Source of the DNA: Paenibacillus spongiae
GTDB taxonomy: Bacteria; Bacillota; Bacilli; Paenibacillales; Paenibacillaceae
Assembly (NCBI RefSeq): GCF_024734895.1
Contig: NZ_CP091430.1
Location: 2,622,501-2,686,500 of the forward strand
Length of the DNA stretch: 64,000 bases
Reading direction: 5' to 3'
Below the pieces are notes generated by a model. It had not been told where the DNA came from and searched no databases. It worked only from the letters and a program-made list of their open reading frames with translations. Below, one piece after another: positions 47,164-55,049 of the stretch. The position numbers and the translations under genes were made by a program. Numbering within the stretch: position 1 is the first letter of the stretch; every line of letters starts with the position of its first letter.

Positions 47164-47283
47164 GATCATTAAATTTTTTTCACGAAAAAATGGTTGATTG
47201 ATGAAAATCGGATTAAAAACCCGGCTGAAAACCAAATATGTCCCAAGCGTTTGACTTGGTGAAAGCAACGAGGAGGTGAGAAG

Positions 47284-48825
47284 ATGCAGTGGTATATCTG
47301 GCTCCCGATCACGGTCCTTGTTGGTTTGATTTTCTTTGTGCTAGGCTATTTTATTCGAAAGTCGATCGCTGAGGCCAAGATTTCAAGCGCTGAGCAAGCT
47401 GCGAGTCAAATTGTTGACAACGCGAAGAAGGAAGCAGAAGCGCAGAAGAAAGAAACGGTTCTCGAAGCGAAAGATGAAGTCCACAAGATCCGTACTGAGG
47501 CCGAGAAGGACATTCGCGAACGTCGTAATGAGGTACAGCGACTTGAGAGACGACTGGTTCAGAAAGAAGAGTCGTTGGATAAGAAAATAGAAGCGCTGGA
47601 GCGCAAAGAAGAACAAGTGGCCAACAAAGAGAAGCGGATCGAGGAAACGCAAGAACAGATCGATTCACTCTATAAGCAGCAGCTTAGCGAGTTGGAGCGC
47701 ATTTCGAACTTGACGATGGAAGACGCGAAGCAGATCATTCTGCAGAGCGTTGAACAGGAAGTCAGACACGAGACGGCGCAAATGATTAAAGAAATCGAGC
47801 AGCAAGCCAAAGAAGAAGCGGATAAAAAAGCGCGCGACATCATCTCGCTGGCCATTCAGCGTTGTGCGGCAGATCATGTAGCGGAAACGACCGTATCGGT
47901 AGTGGCATTGCCTAACGAAGAAATGAAAGGCCGTATCATCGGGCGTGAAGGCCGTAATATTCGCGCATTGGAGACGTTGACCGGTATCGATCTCATCATC
48001 GACGATACACCGGAAGCGGTCATATTGTCCGGATTCGATCCGATTCGCCGCGAAATCGCACGTACGTCGCTGGAGAAGCTGGTTGCGGACGGACGGATTC
48101 ACCCGGCAAGAATCGAAGAAATGGTCGAGAAATCGCGTAGAGAAGTAGACGAGCGTATTCGTGAGTACGGCGAACAGGCGACATTCGAGGTTGGCGTCCA
48201 CGGTTTGCATCCAGATCTGATAAAAATTTTAGGCCGATTGAAGTATCGGACAAGTTATGGGCAGAACGTGCTCAAGCATTCGATGGAAGTTGCCTATTTG
48301 ACAGGTTTGATGGCAGCCGAGCTTGGCGAAGACGTTACCCTGGCGAAACGCTCTGGATTGCTGCACGACATCGGCAAAGCGCTTGATCACGAAGTGGAAG
48401 GCTCTCACGTCGAAATCGGCGTCGAGCTAGCCAAGAAGTACAAGGAGCACCCGGTTGTCATTAACAGTATCGCATCCCATCACGGGGACTGCGAAGCAAC
48501 ATCGGTTATTGCCATGCTGGTCGGCGCCGCTGATGCCTTGTCAGCCGCTCGCCCGGGCGCTAGAAGAGAAACGCTCGAGACGTACATCAAACGTCTGGAG
48601 AAGCTCGAGGATATTACCGAATCCTTCGAAGGCGTGGAGAAATCCTATGCCATTCAGGCCGGCCGCGAGGTTCGCGTCATGGTACAGCCTGATAAAATCG
48701 ACGATACGGAGGCTTTCCGTCTTGCACGCGATATCACGAAGAAAATCGAGAATGAACTCGATTATCCGGGACATATTAAAGTGACCGTCATTCGTGAAAC
48801 CCGTGCGGTGGAATACGCCAAATAA
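47284..48825 (+). CDS. rny: Ribonuclease Y
   Basis: Membrane-anchored endoribonuclease that starts mRNA decay. 513 residues: a membrane anchor at about 4-24, a long coiled coil (about 30-200, Glu/Lys/Arg-rich), a KH domain (about 205-270; [21 protein letters not shown]) and an HD domain with [13 protein letters not shown] and catalytic HD in [18 protein letters not shown] (about 361-362). Strong site GAGGAGGTGAG before ATG 47284. Confidence 0.96.
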   Translation: MQWYIWLPITVLVGLIFFVLGYFIRKSIAEAKISSAEQAASQIVDNAKKEAEAQKKETVLEAKDEVHKIRTEAEKDIRERRNEVQRLERRLVQKEESLDKKIEALERKEEQVANKEKRIEETQEQIDSLYKQQLSELERISNLTMEDAKQIILQSVEQEVRHETAQMIKEIEQQAKEEADKKARDIISLAIQRCAADHVAETTVSVVALPNEEMKGRIIGREGRNIRALETLTGIDLIIDDTPEAVILSGFDPIRREIARTSLEKLVADGRIHPARIEEMVEKSRREVDERIREYGEQATFEVGVHGLHPDLIKILGRLKYRTSYGQNVLKHSMEVAYLTGLMAAELGEDVTLAKRSGLLHDIGKALDHEVEGSHVEIGVELAKKYKEHPVVINSIASHHGDCEATSVIAMLVGAADALSAARPGARRETLETYIKRLEKLEDITESFEGVEKSYAIQAGREVRVMVQPDKIDDTEAFRLARDITKKIENELDYPGHIKVTVIRETRAVEYAK

Positions 48826-48844
48826 TGAATAGAACGACACTCGT

Positions 48845-48872
48845 AAAGTGGCTGCGATGCAGCCACTTTTCT
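48845..48872 (+). terminator. Terminator after rny
   Basis: AAAGTGGCTGC (48845-48855), loop GAT, GCAGCCACTTT (48859-48869), then TCT. ymdB starts 26 bases later, so some read-through is expected. Confidence 0.8.
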
Positions 48873-48897
48873 AGTCGTAAGAGAGGGTACAGATCGT

Positions 48898-49692
48898 ATG
48901 AACGTATTGTTTATTGGCGACATCGTGGGCAATGTCGGACGCACCGCCGTGAAGAAAGTGCTGCCGGCGTTACAGAGCAAATACAACCCGCACATCATTA
49001 TCGCGAACGGCGAGAATGCTGCGGCTGGACGCGGAATAACATCCGCCATCGTGAAGGAGCTGCTGGAATCAGGCATACATGGAATCACGATGGGCAACCA
49101 TACTTGGGATAACAAAGACATTTTCGAATGGATCGATGATCAGCCGCGGATGGTGAGGCCTGCGAACTTCTCCGAAGAAGCGCCGGGACGTGGCAGCGCA
49201 ATTATTAAGGCGAACGGCAAAGAGCTGGCCATCGTCAATTTACAAGGGCGCGTATTCCTGCCGCCGATCGATTGCCCCTTCCGCAAAGCGGATGAGCTCG
49301 TCGATGAATTGCGCACGAAAACCAAATGCATTCTAGTCGATTTCCATGCGGAGGCGACCTCCGAGAAAATCGCAATGGGCTGGTACCTGGATGGACGGGC
49401 ATCATTGGTCGTCGGAACCCATACCCATGTACAAACCAATGATGATACGATTCTGCCGGGCGGAACGGCATACTTAACGGATGTAGGGATGTGCGGTTCA
49501 AAGGAAGGCGTTCTTGGAATGGAGCGGGGCGCGGTGATTCACAAATTCAGGACACAGCTTCCTGTCCGTTTTGTCGTGGATGAAGGGGACTGGCATGTTC
49601 ACGCCATTCTTGTTGAAATCGACGAAGCAACGGGTAAAGCGAAGCGTACGCAAAAGATTCGCATGACGGAAACGGATTGGCTGATGCTGTAA
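48898..49692 (+). CDS. ymdB: YmdB-family metallophosphoesterase
   Basis: 264 residues, dimetal phosphodiesterase fold: MNVLFIGDIVGNVGRTAV, ANGENAAAGRGIT, GNHTWDNKDIF, VDFHAEATSEK and VGTHTHVQTND carry the metal ligands. From memory, the B. subtilis enzyme has 2',3'- and 3',5'-cyclic nucleotide phosphodiesterase activity and affects biofilm genes. It directly follows rny as in B. subtilis. Confidence 0.94.
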   Translation: MNVLFIGDIVGNVGRTAVKKVLPALQSKYNPHIIIANGENAAAGRGITSAIVKELLESGIHGITMGNHTWDNKDIFEWIDDQPRMVRPANFSEEAPGRGSAIIKANGKELAIVNLQGRVFLPPIDCPFRKADELVDELRTKTKCILVDFHAEATSEKIAMGWYLDGRASLVVGTHTHVQTNDDTILPGGTAYLTDVGMCGSKEGVLGMERGAVIHKFRTQLPVRFVVDEGDWHVHAILVEIDEATGKAKRTQKIRMTETDWLML

Positions 49693-49758
49693 ACGATTGT
49701 TATGAAACTTTGAAAATTCTCACAATTCGGAAATATTTGCATAGTCTCCATGAAGAAA

Positions 49759-49787
49759 GCAGGAATTTTATTACCGCTCTCGAATAC
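49759..49787 (+). promoter_or_regulatory. Sigma-H promoter of spoVS
   Basis: GCAGGAATT (49759-49767) fits the -35 RnAGGAWWW; 11 bases later CTCGAATAC (49779-49787) fits RnnGAATWW in its GAAT core. spoVS is a sigma-H gene in B. subtilis. The start codon is about 43 bases downstream. Confidence 0.7.
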
Positions 49788-49830
49788 TATTTAAATAGTG
49801 GTATCCATCATTCCCGAGGAGGTACTTTCC

Positions 49831-50091
49831 ATGGATGTCTTAAAAGTTTCAGCAAAATCCAATCCAAATTCCGTTGCTGGGGCGCTTGCAGGTGTACTGC
49901 GTGAACGCGGTGCTGCAGAATTGCAGGCGATCGGGGCTGGTGCGTTGAACCAAGCGATCAAAGCAGTCGCCATAGCTCGTGGATTTGTGGCGCCCAGCGG
50001 GGTGGATCTCATTTGTATTCCGGCATTTACGGACATTGTTATTGATGGAGAGGATCGGACCGCAATCAAGCTCATCGTCGAGCCAAGGTAG
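49831..50091 (+). CDS. spoVS: Stage V sporulation protein S
   Basis: 86 residues, the canonical length, with the Alba-like fold sequence MDVLKVSAKSNPNSVAGALA, LRERGAAELQAIGAGALNQA and CIPAFTDIVIDGEDRTAIKL. Needed for stage V of sporulation and spore coat assembly; molecular role unclear. GAGGAGGT lies upstream of ATG 49831. Own sigma-H promoter and terminator make it a single-gene unit. Confidence 0.97.
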   Translation: MDVLKVSAKSNPNSVAGALAGVLRERGAAELQAIGAGALNQAIKAVAIARGFVAPSGVDLICIPAFTDIVIDGEDRTAIKLIVEPR

Positions 50092-50129
50092 CGTTACCCG
50101 TCCAACGTAACATAACCCTTTGAACGCTG

Positions 50130-50163
50130 AACCTGTTTACGTCGTCGTAAACAGGTTTTTTTG
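50130..50163 (+). terminator. Terminator after spoVS
   Basis: AACCTGTTTAC (50130-50140), loop GTCGTC, GTAAACAGGTT (50147-50157), then T residues: a perfect 11-bp stem. Confidence 0.92.
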
Positions 50164-50208
50164 CGCCTGTAAGCGATTAAACCGATATCATATGAAGGAG
50201 GAAACGCG

Positions 50209-51156
50209 ATGAATAGTCTGTCCTCGGTCGATTTTCACTGCGATGTGCTGTGGAAGCTGCTTGAACAAGGGAATCGGAGCTTTTTGGATGACCAGACAGG
50301 TAAACTGGATGTTACGTTTACGAGGCTTCGCCAAGCGGGTGCCAGCCTCCAGACCTTCGCGATTTACATTCCGGATAGCATGGATAAATCGATGACGCCC
50401 ATTTTGCAAAGCATCGATTTATTTTACAGAAAAATTCTCGCCGTTCCCGGAATACGATTTGTTAAGACGGCTGGAGACATAGAGCGCATTCAGAATAGCG
50501 GAGAGATCGGCGCCATGCTGTCATTGGAAGGCGCAGACGGTCTGCAGGGGAACCTGGGCATGCTTCGCATCTTATTTGAGCTGGGCGTCAGGGCGATAGG
50601 GTTGACATGGAATCAAGCGAACTGGGGCGCGGACGGGGTAATGGAGCCTAGGCAGGGCGGTTTAACGGGAAAAGGGCTTGCCTTTGTAGAAGAATGCAAT
50701 AGATTGGGTATACTATTAGATGTCTCTCATTTGAGCGAGCGGTCGTTCTGGGATATGGTCAACCGGACTCATAAACCGCTCATAGCATCGCATTCGAACG
50801 CCAAGGCGGTCTGCGATCACCCTCGCAACTTAACCGACGATCAAATAAGAGCTATAATTGCCATGGACGGCAGAATAGGCATCACCTTCGTGCCGCCATT
50901 CATCGTGAAAGGCCGGCCGGCGCAAGTTGCGGATGTAATCAAGCATATCGAGCATGTATGCGAGCTTGGGGGAGAGAGGCATATCATGTTCGGATCCGAT
51001 TTCGACGGTATCGATACCCATGTGGAGGGACTATCGAATCCGGGCGAACTTTCGAATTTGGAAGAGACGCTGCTGAAGCTGTACTCGGACGAACAGGTGA
51101 CTTCGTTCTTTCACGGCAATGCGAATCGGTTTCTATTAAATAATCTGCCGCGCTGA
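50209..51156 (+). CDS. Membrane-dipeptidase-type metallopeptidase (M19 family)
   Basis: 315 residues. Binuclear zinc site of renal-dipeptidase type: FHCDVLW (about 9), SLEGADG (about 105), DVSHLSE (about 174), IASHSNAKAV (about 193) and GSDFDGID (about 263). Hydrolyses dipeptides, often including D-residues. No signal peptide, so cytoplasmic. Site AAGGAGGAAACG before ATG 50209. It replaces the tdh-kbl genes found after spoVS in B. subtilis (from memory). Confidence 0.9.
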   Translation: MNSLSSVDFHCDVLWKLLEQGNRSFLDDQTGKLDVTFTRLRQAGASLQTFAIYIPDSMDKSMTPILQSIDLFYRKILAVPGIRFVKTAGDIERIQNSGEIGAMLSLEGADGLQGNLGMLRILFELGVRAIGLTWNQANWGADGVMEPRQGGLTGKGLAFVEECNRLGILLDVSHLSERSFWDMVNRTHKPLIASHSNAKAVCDHPRNLTDDQIRAIIAMDGRIGITFVPPFIVKGRPAQVADVIKHIEHVCELGGERHIMFGSDFDGIDTHVEGLSNPGELSNLEETLLKLYSDEQVTSFFHGNANRFLLNNLPR

Positions 51157-51229
51157 ATCGGACAAATTCAATCTCATTTTGATATGGGTTCAATCGAAAA
51201 CCGCTATGTGTATAAATAACGGTTATACC

Positions 51230-51258
51230 TTGCTTTTTAGTATCTACAGTCATAAAAT
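51230..51258 (+). promoter_or_regulatory. Probable promoter of korAB
   Basis: TTGCTT (51230-51235), 17-base spacer, TAAAAT (51253-51258). The -10 lies inside a 26-base palindromic site. Confidence 0.5.
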
Positions 51259-51271
51259 TTTAATTGACTGT
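51246..51271. promoter_or_regulatory. Palindromic operator-like site on the korAB promoter
   Basis: ACAGTCA (51246-51252) and TGACTGT (51265-51271) are perfect inverted copies 12 bases apart around an AT-rich centre containing AAAATTTT. The site covers the putative -10 and start region, a typical repressor position. A second dyad, GTATAA (51210-51215) and TTATAC (51223-51228), lies just upstream. No regulator recognised. Confidence 0.5.
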
Positions 51272-51345
51272 TGAGAAATATTATTATTTGGTAAAAAAGA
51301 TGCCGGAAGACATCGCATGTTCGTCAAAAAGAGGAGATGTTTATT

Positions 51346-53079
51346 TTGATCAGTCAATTGTCTTGGAAGATCGGGGGACAACAGGGAGAAGGGGTCGAAA
51401 GTACGGACCGTATCTTCTCAACTGCATTGAACCGGCTCGGCTATTACTTGTACGGGTATCGTCATTTCTCATCCCGTATTAAAGGCGGCCACACGAATAA
51501 TAAAATTCGGATCAGCACGAATCCGATTCGCGCCATATCCGATGATCTGGATATACTGGTCGCATTCGACCAAGAGAGCATTGATTTGAATTCCCATGAG
51601 CTTCGCCCCGGTGGCGTCGTCGTTGCAGACGCGAAGTTCAATCCGAATCTGCCTGAAGGCGTTAATGCGAAGCTGTTTGCCGTACCTATCACATCGATTG
51701 CGGAAGAGCTCGGGACCTCGCTAATGAAGAACATGGTCGCATCCGGAGCTTCTTGGGCGCTTCTAGGACTGCCTATCGAAGTGTTTAACAAGGCAGTGGA
51801 AGAAGAGTTCGGCCGCAAGGGTCCGGCAATCGTAGAGAAGAACATCGAGGCGGTTAAGCGCGGCTCGGAGTTTGTGCTGGAGCAAGCCGGGGGTCCGCTG
51901 GATGAATTCAAGCTCGACCCGGCTGACGGCAAGCAGAAGCTGTTCATGATCGGGAACGAAGCGATAGCGCTTGGTTCAATTGCTGCCGGCTGCCGTCTGA
52001 TGTCCGCTTATCCGATTACGCCGGCTTCCGAAATCATGGAATATTTGATTAAGAAGCTGCCGAAATTCGGCGGAACCGTCGTTCAGACCGAAGACGAAAT
52101 CGCAGCGGTTACGATGGCGATCGGCGCTAACTATGCCGGCGTCCGTACCATGACCGCGTCTGCAGGTCCCGGTCTTGCGCTCATGATGGAAGCCATCGGA
52201 CTTGCGGGCATGACGGAAACTCCGCTCGTTATCGTGAATACGCAGCGCGGGGGGCCGTCAACAGGCTTGCCGACCAAGCAGGAGCAATCCGACCTTAATG
52301 CGATGGTGTACGGCACGCATGGCGAAATACCGAAGATCGTAATTGCGCCCGCATCGATCGAAGACTGCTTCTACGATACGATTGAAGCATTCAACCTGGC
52401 GGAAGAATATCAAGTTCCGGTTATTATTATGACGGATCTTCAGCTATCGCTGGGCAAGCAGTCCTGCAATACGCTGGACCTGAACGAAGTTCCGATCAAA
52501 CGGGGCAAGCTCGTTCGCGACTTGCCTGCGCTGGAAGAGAACCAATATTTCAAACGGTATGAATTCACGGGAGACGGCATATCGCCGCGCGTTCTCCCTG
52601 GTGATAAGAACGGCATTCACCATGTAACCGGCGTTGAGCACGACGAGGTAGGCCGGCCATCCGAGAATGCGGTCAACCGCCAGAAGATGATGGATAAACG
52701 GTTGAACAAGCTGAACGGATTAACGATCCGCGATGCGGTCCGTGTTGACGCGCCTCACAAAGAAGCCGATCTGCTGATCATCGGCATGGGTTCGACAGGC
52801 GGAACGATCGATGAAGCGCGCAGACGCTTGAGTGCGGACGATGTGCTTACGAACCATATAACCATTCGTCAGATCCATCCGTTCCCGACGGATATCGTTC
52901 AAGCGGAGCTTGCGAAGGCGAAGAAAGTCATTGTGCTTGAGAACAATGCAACGGGTCAGCTTGCTTCCCAGGTAAAGCTGTATGCTGGCGGCGCGGACAA
53001 AATCAAGAGCGTGCTTAAGTACGACGGCAACCCGTTCCTCCCTTCCGAAGTGTATAAAGCTTGTAAGGAGCTGAACTAA
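51346..53079 (+). CDS. korA: 2-oxoacid:acceptor (ferredoxin) oxidoreductase, alpha subunit
   Basis: With KorB it decarboxylates a 2-oxoacid (2-oxoglutarate or pyruvate) with CoA and reduces ferredoxin. 577 residues: an N-terminal gamma-type domain (about 1-190; LSWKIGGQQGEGVESTDRIF), the alpha domain (SAYPITPASEIMEYL, QTEDEIAAVTMAIGANYAGV, TMTASAGPGLALMMEAIGLAG) and a C-terminal transketolase-like domain. Start TTG 51346, nine bases after GAGGAG; ATG 51337 overlaps that site. Substrate not decided by sequence. Confidence 0.9.
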   Translation: MISQLSWKIGGQQGEGVESTDRIFSTALNRLGYYLYGYRHFSSRIKGGHTNNKIRISTNPIRAISDDLDILVAFDQESIDLNSHELRPGGVVVADAKFNPNLPEGVNAKLFAVPITSIAEELGTSLMKNMVASGASWALLGLPIEVFNKAVEEEFGRKGPAIVEKNIEAVKRGSEFVLEQAGGPLDEFKLDPADGKQKLFMIGNEAIALGSIAAGCRLMSAYPITPASEIMEYLIKKLPKFGGTVVQTEDEIAAVTMAIGANYAGVRTMTASAGPGLALMMEAIGLAGMTETPLVIVNTQRGGPSTGLPTKQEQSDLNAMVYGTHGEIPKIVIAPASIEDCFYDTIEAFNLAEEYQVPVIIMTDLQLSLGKQSCNTLDLNEVPIKRGKLVRDLPALEENQYFKRYEFTGDGISPRVLPGDKNGIHHVTGVEHDEVGRPSENAVNRQKMMDKRLNKLNGLTIRDAVRVDAPHKEADLLIIGMGSTGGTIDEARRRLSADDVLTNHITIRQIHPFPTDIVQAELAKAKKVIVLENNATGQLASQVKLYAGGADKIKSVLKYDGNPFLPSEVYKACKELN

Positions 53080-53080
53080 A

Positions 53081-53947
53081 ATGGCAACATTCAAAGAGTT
53101 TCGTAATAACGTGAAGCCGAACTGGTGCCCGGGCTGCGGCGACTTCTCCGTACAGGCATCGATTCAACGGGCCGCGGCGAACGTGGGACTGGAGCCGGAA
53201 CGTTTGGCGGTAATCTCAGGGATCGGTTGTTCCGGACGTATTTCCGGTTATATAAATGCTTACGGCCTGCATGGCATTCACGGCCGCGCGCTGCCGATCG
53301 CACAGGGCGTCAAGCTGGCTAACCGCGAGCTTACGGTCATCGCTTCAGGCGGGGACGGAGATGGCTTCGCGATCGGGATGGGTCACACCGTGCATGCGAT
53401 CCGCCGCAATCTCGATATCACGTATATTGTCATGGATAACCAAATTTATGGTTTAACTAAAGGGCAGACTTCACCGCGCAGCGCGGAAGGGTTCAAGACC
53501 AAATCGACACCGGAAGGTTCGATCGAGTCGACGCTGTCTCCGCTTGAAATTGCGATGTCAGCAGGCGCTACTTTCGTTGCGCAGTCGTTCTCGAGCGACC
53601 TGAAGCAGCTGACGGCACTGATTGAAGCAGGCTTAAATCACAAGGGCTTCTCGCTGATTAACGTATTCAGCCCGTGCGTAACGTTCAATAAAGTGAACAC
53701 TTACGACTGGTTCAAGGAGAATATCGTCAACCTCGACCAATTCCCTGACTACGATTCGTCTAACCGTATTGCCGCCATGAATAAGATCATGGAGACGAAC
53801 GGGATGCTGACAGGACTCATCTACCAGGACACGGTTCGGAAGTCTTACGAGGATCTCGTAGTCGGTTTCGGCGAGCAAGGACTTGCCAATCAGGATATCC
53901 AAATGTCCCAGGAGCAGTTTGACAAACTGCTGACGGAGTTTAAATAA
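53081..53947 (+). CDS. korB: 2-oxoacid:acceptor (ferredoxin) oxidoreductase, beta subunit
   Basis: 288-residue thiamine-diphosphate subunit. CxxC in NWCPGCGDFS (about 15-18), GIGCSGRISGY, and the TPP/Mg motif GGDGDGFAIGMGHTVHA (about 89-105) with VMDNQIYGLTKGQTSP. Starts one base after the korA stop; the two form one enzyme. A terminator follows. Confidence 0.92.
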   Translation: MATFKEFRNNVKPNWCPGCGDFSVQASIQRAAANVGLEPERLAVISGIGCSGRISGYINAYGLHGIHGRALPIAQGVKLANRELTVIASGGDGDGFAIGMGHTVHAIRRNLDITYIVMDNQIYGLTKGQTSPRSAEGFKTKSTPEGSIESTLSPLEIAMSAGATFVAQSFSSDLKQLTALIEAGLNHKGFSLINVFSPCVTFNKVNTYDWFKENIVNLDQFPDYDSSNRIAAMNKIMETNGMLTGLIYQDTVRKSYEDLVVGFGEQGLANQDIQMSQEQFDKLLTEFK

Positions 53948-53969
53948 GACTGTACCGCTCAAACCCATT

Positions 53970-54004
53970 AAGGCATACGGACCAAACGGGCCCTATGCCT
54001 TTTT
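53970..54004 (+). terminator. Terminator after korB
   Basis: AAGGCATA (53970-53977) with TATGCCTT (53994-54001), then TTTTA. Confidence 0.8.
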
Positions 54005-54010
54005 ATGTTT

Positions 54011-54038
54011 TTGAACATTGCGATTTCATTGCTATAAT
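54011..54038 (+). promoter_or_regulatory. Sigma-A promoter of pduL
   Basis: TTGAAC (54011-54016), 16-base spacer, perfect TATAAT (54033-54038), 32 bases before the pduL start. Confidence 0.7.
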
Positions 54039-54069
54039 GGGATGGAACCAGAAAGGATGGAGACTGCAT

Positions 54070-54645
54070 ATGAAAATCGTACCTGTCGGTGTGTCGGCAA
54101 GACATATCCATTTATCCAGTGAACATGTCGAGCAGTTGTTCGGTAAAGGGGCTCAGCTTACGGAGATGAAGCCACTCTCTCAGCCCGGTCAATTCGCAGC
54201 GAATGAGACAGTAGAAGTGGTCGGTCCCAAAGGCAGCTTTTCCAAAGTGCGAATATTAGGTCCCGCAAGGAAAGAGACGCAGCTGGAAGTTTCCAGAACG
54301 GATGCGTTCTCCCTTGGAATCAATCCTCCGGTCAGAGAATCCGGTCATATAGCCGGTTCTGCAGGGATTACCATTAAAGGTCCGGCGGGTGAAGTGAAGA
54401 TCGAGGAAGGCGTCATCGTAGCAGCGCGTCATATTCATTTTCATACGAGCGATGCGGAGCGCTGGGGGATTGAGGATAAGCAGCGTCTGACGGTCAGGCT
54501 CCAGGGTGAACGCGGACTGATCTTGGAGAATGTCGTCGCACGCGTGTCCCCGAACTTCGCCCTCGACATGCATATCGATACGGATGAAGCTAACGCTGCA
54601 GGCGCCAAAACAGGCGATTCTGCCGAAATTATCGAAGCTTTATAG
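54070..54645 (+). CDS. pduL: PduL-type phosphotransacylase
   Basis: 191 residues with two beta-barrel-like halves. Zinc-ligand histidines are in the paired motifs SARHIHLS (about 9-16) and AARHIHFHTSD (about 118-128), both intact. The family exchanges acyl-CoA and acyl phosphate. No microcompartment shell genes or encapsulation peptide are visible, so it probably acts as a free phosphate acetyl- or propanoyltransferase. ATG 54070 follows GGAG by 8 bases. It stands alone, next to korAB, which makes acyl-CoA. Confidence 0.9.
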   Translation: MKIVPVGVSARHIHLSSEHVEQLFGKGAQLTEMKPLSQPGQFAANETVEVVGPKGSFSKVRILGPARKETQLEVSRTDAFSLGINPPVRESGHIAGSAGITIKGPAGEVKIEEGVIVAARHIHFHTSDAERWGIEDKQRLTVRLQGERGLILENVVARVSPNFALDMHIDTDEANAAGAKTGDSAEIIEAL

Positions 54646-54710
54646 ATTGAACGACAAAATTAACAAAGCGCGGTGCGGGTACAACAGCGTTTCGTGAGAG
54701 AACATTCTGT

Positions 54711-54754
54711 CTGCGCATCGGTTCATGTTCACAACATGCGTTCAACCTGCGCAG
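54711..54754 (+). ncRNA. Stable nested stem-loop, possible structured RNA
   Basis: Three helices in line: CTGCGCA (54711-54717) with TGCGCAG (54748-54754), GGTT (54720-54723) with AACC (54744-54747), and CATGTT (54724-54729) with AACATG (54733-54738) around loop CAC. Seventeen pairs with two small bulges. No known RNA class recognised. Confidence 0.45.
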
Positions 54755-54769
54755 CAAGAGAAGTGAAGA

Positions 54770-54826
54770 AGCCTCATCGGTAAAGGAGCTGCTGCAAGCA
54801 TGCCTCCTCATCGGTGAGGCTCTTTT
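54770..54826 (+). terminator. Terminator-like structure with alternative pairings
   Basis: TGAGGCT (54815-54821), followed by CTTTT, can pair with AGCCTCA (54770-54776) to make a long hairpin (inner GGAG/CTCC). Alternatively TGAGG can pair with CCTCA (54806-54810) in a tight TCGG-loop hairpin. The decamer CCTCATCGGT occurs twice (54772-54781 and 54806-54815). It may end the pduL transcript or be a switch. Confidence 0.5.
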
Positions 54827-54999
54827 GAATGGATTTGAGGTGAAGGGCAGCTTCCCCATCATAGACTTCCGGATAAGTTGAATGAGAGCAAGGCATTACG
54901 AGAAGGATGAGGTAGCAGATTCAGCCATGCCAGCAGATTGCGTTCAAATATGGGTTTAAGCCGATAGCGATCTTTCGAATGGATATGCCGTTGGTAAAA

Positions 55000-55008
55000 T
55001 GTTATAAT
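55000..55008 (+). promoter_or_regulatory. Extended -10 promoter of miaB
   Basis: TGT followed by a perfect TATAAT (55003-55008), about 40 bases before the miaB start; no good -35. Confidence 0.5.
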
Positions 55009-55049
55009 GCGATCATGGATGACATGTAAAAGGAAGTGAATCAGTACGA

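Larger units (their letters stand above)
54646..55049 (+). other. 404-base gap between pduL and miaB
   Basis: No convincing protein gene on either strand. It holds a stable nested hairpin (54711-54754), a terminator-like structure with two possible partners (54770-54826), about 170 bases with no recognised structure, then the miaB promoter and leader. Confidence 0.7.

Noticed and set aside
54646..54830. T-box leader upstream of miaB
   Set aside because: No T-box sequence of the AGGGTGGnACCGCG type and no specifier-loop features; the following gene is not an amino-acid gene.
54629..54862. 77-codon minus-strand frame in the pduL-miaB gap
   Set aside because: No family resemblance, no ribosome site, and it lies over the inverted repeats of the structured region.
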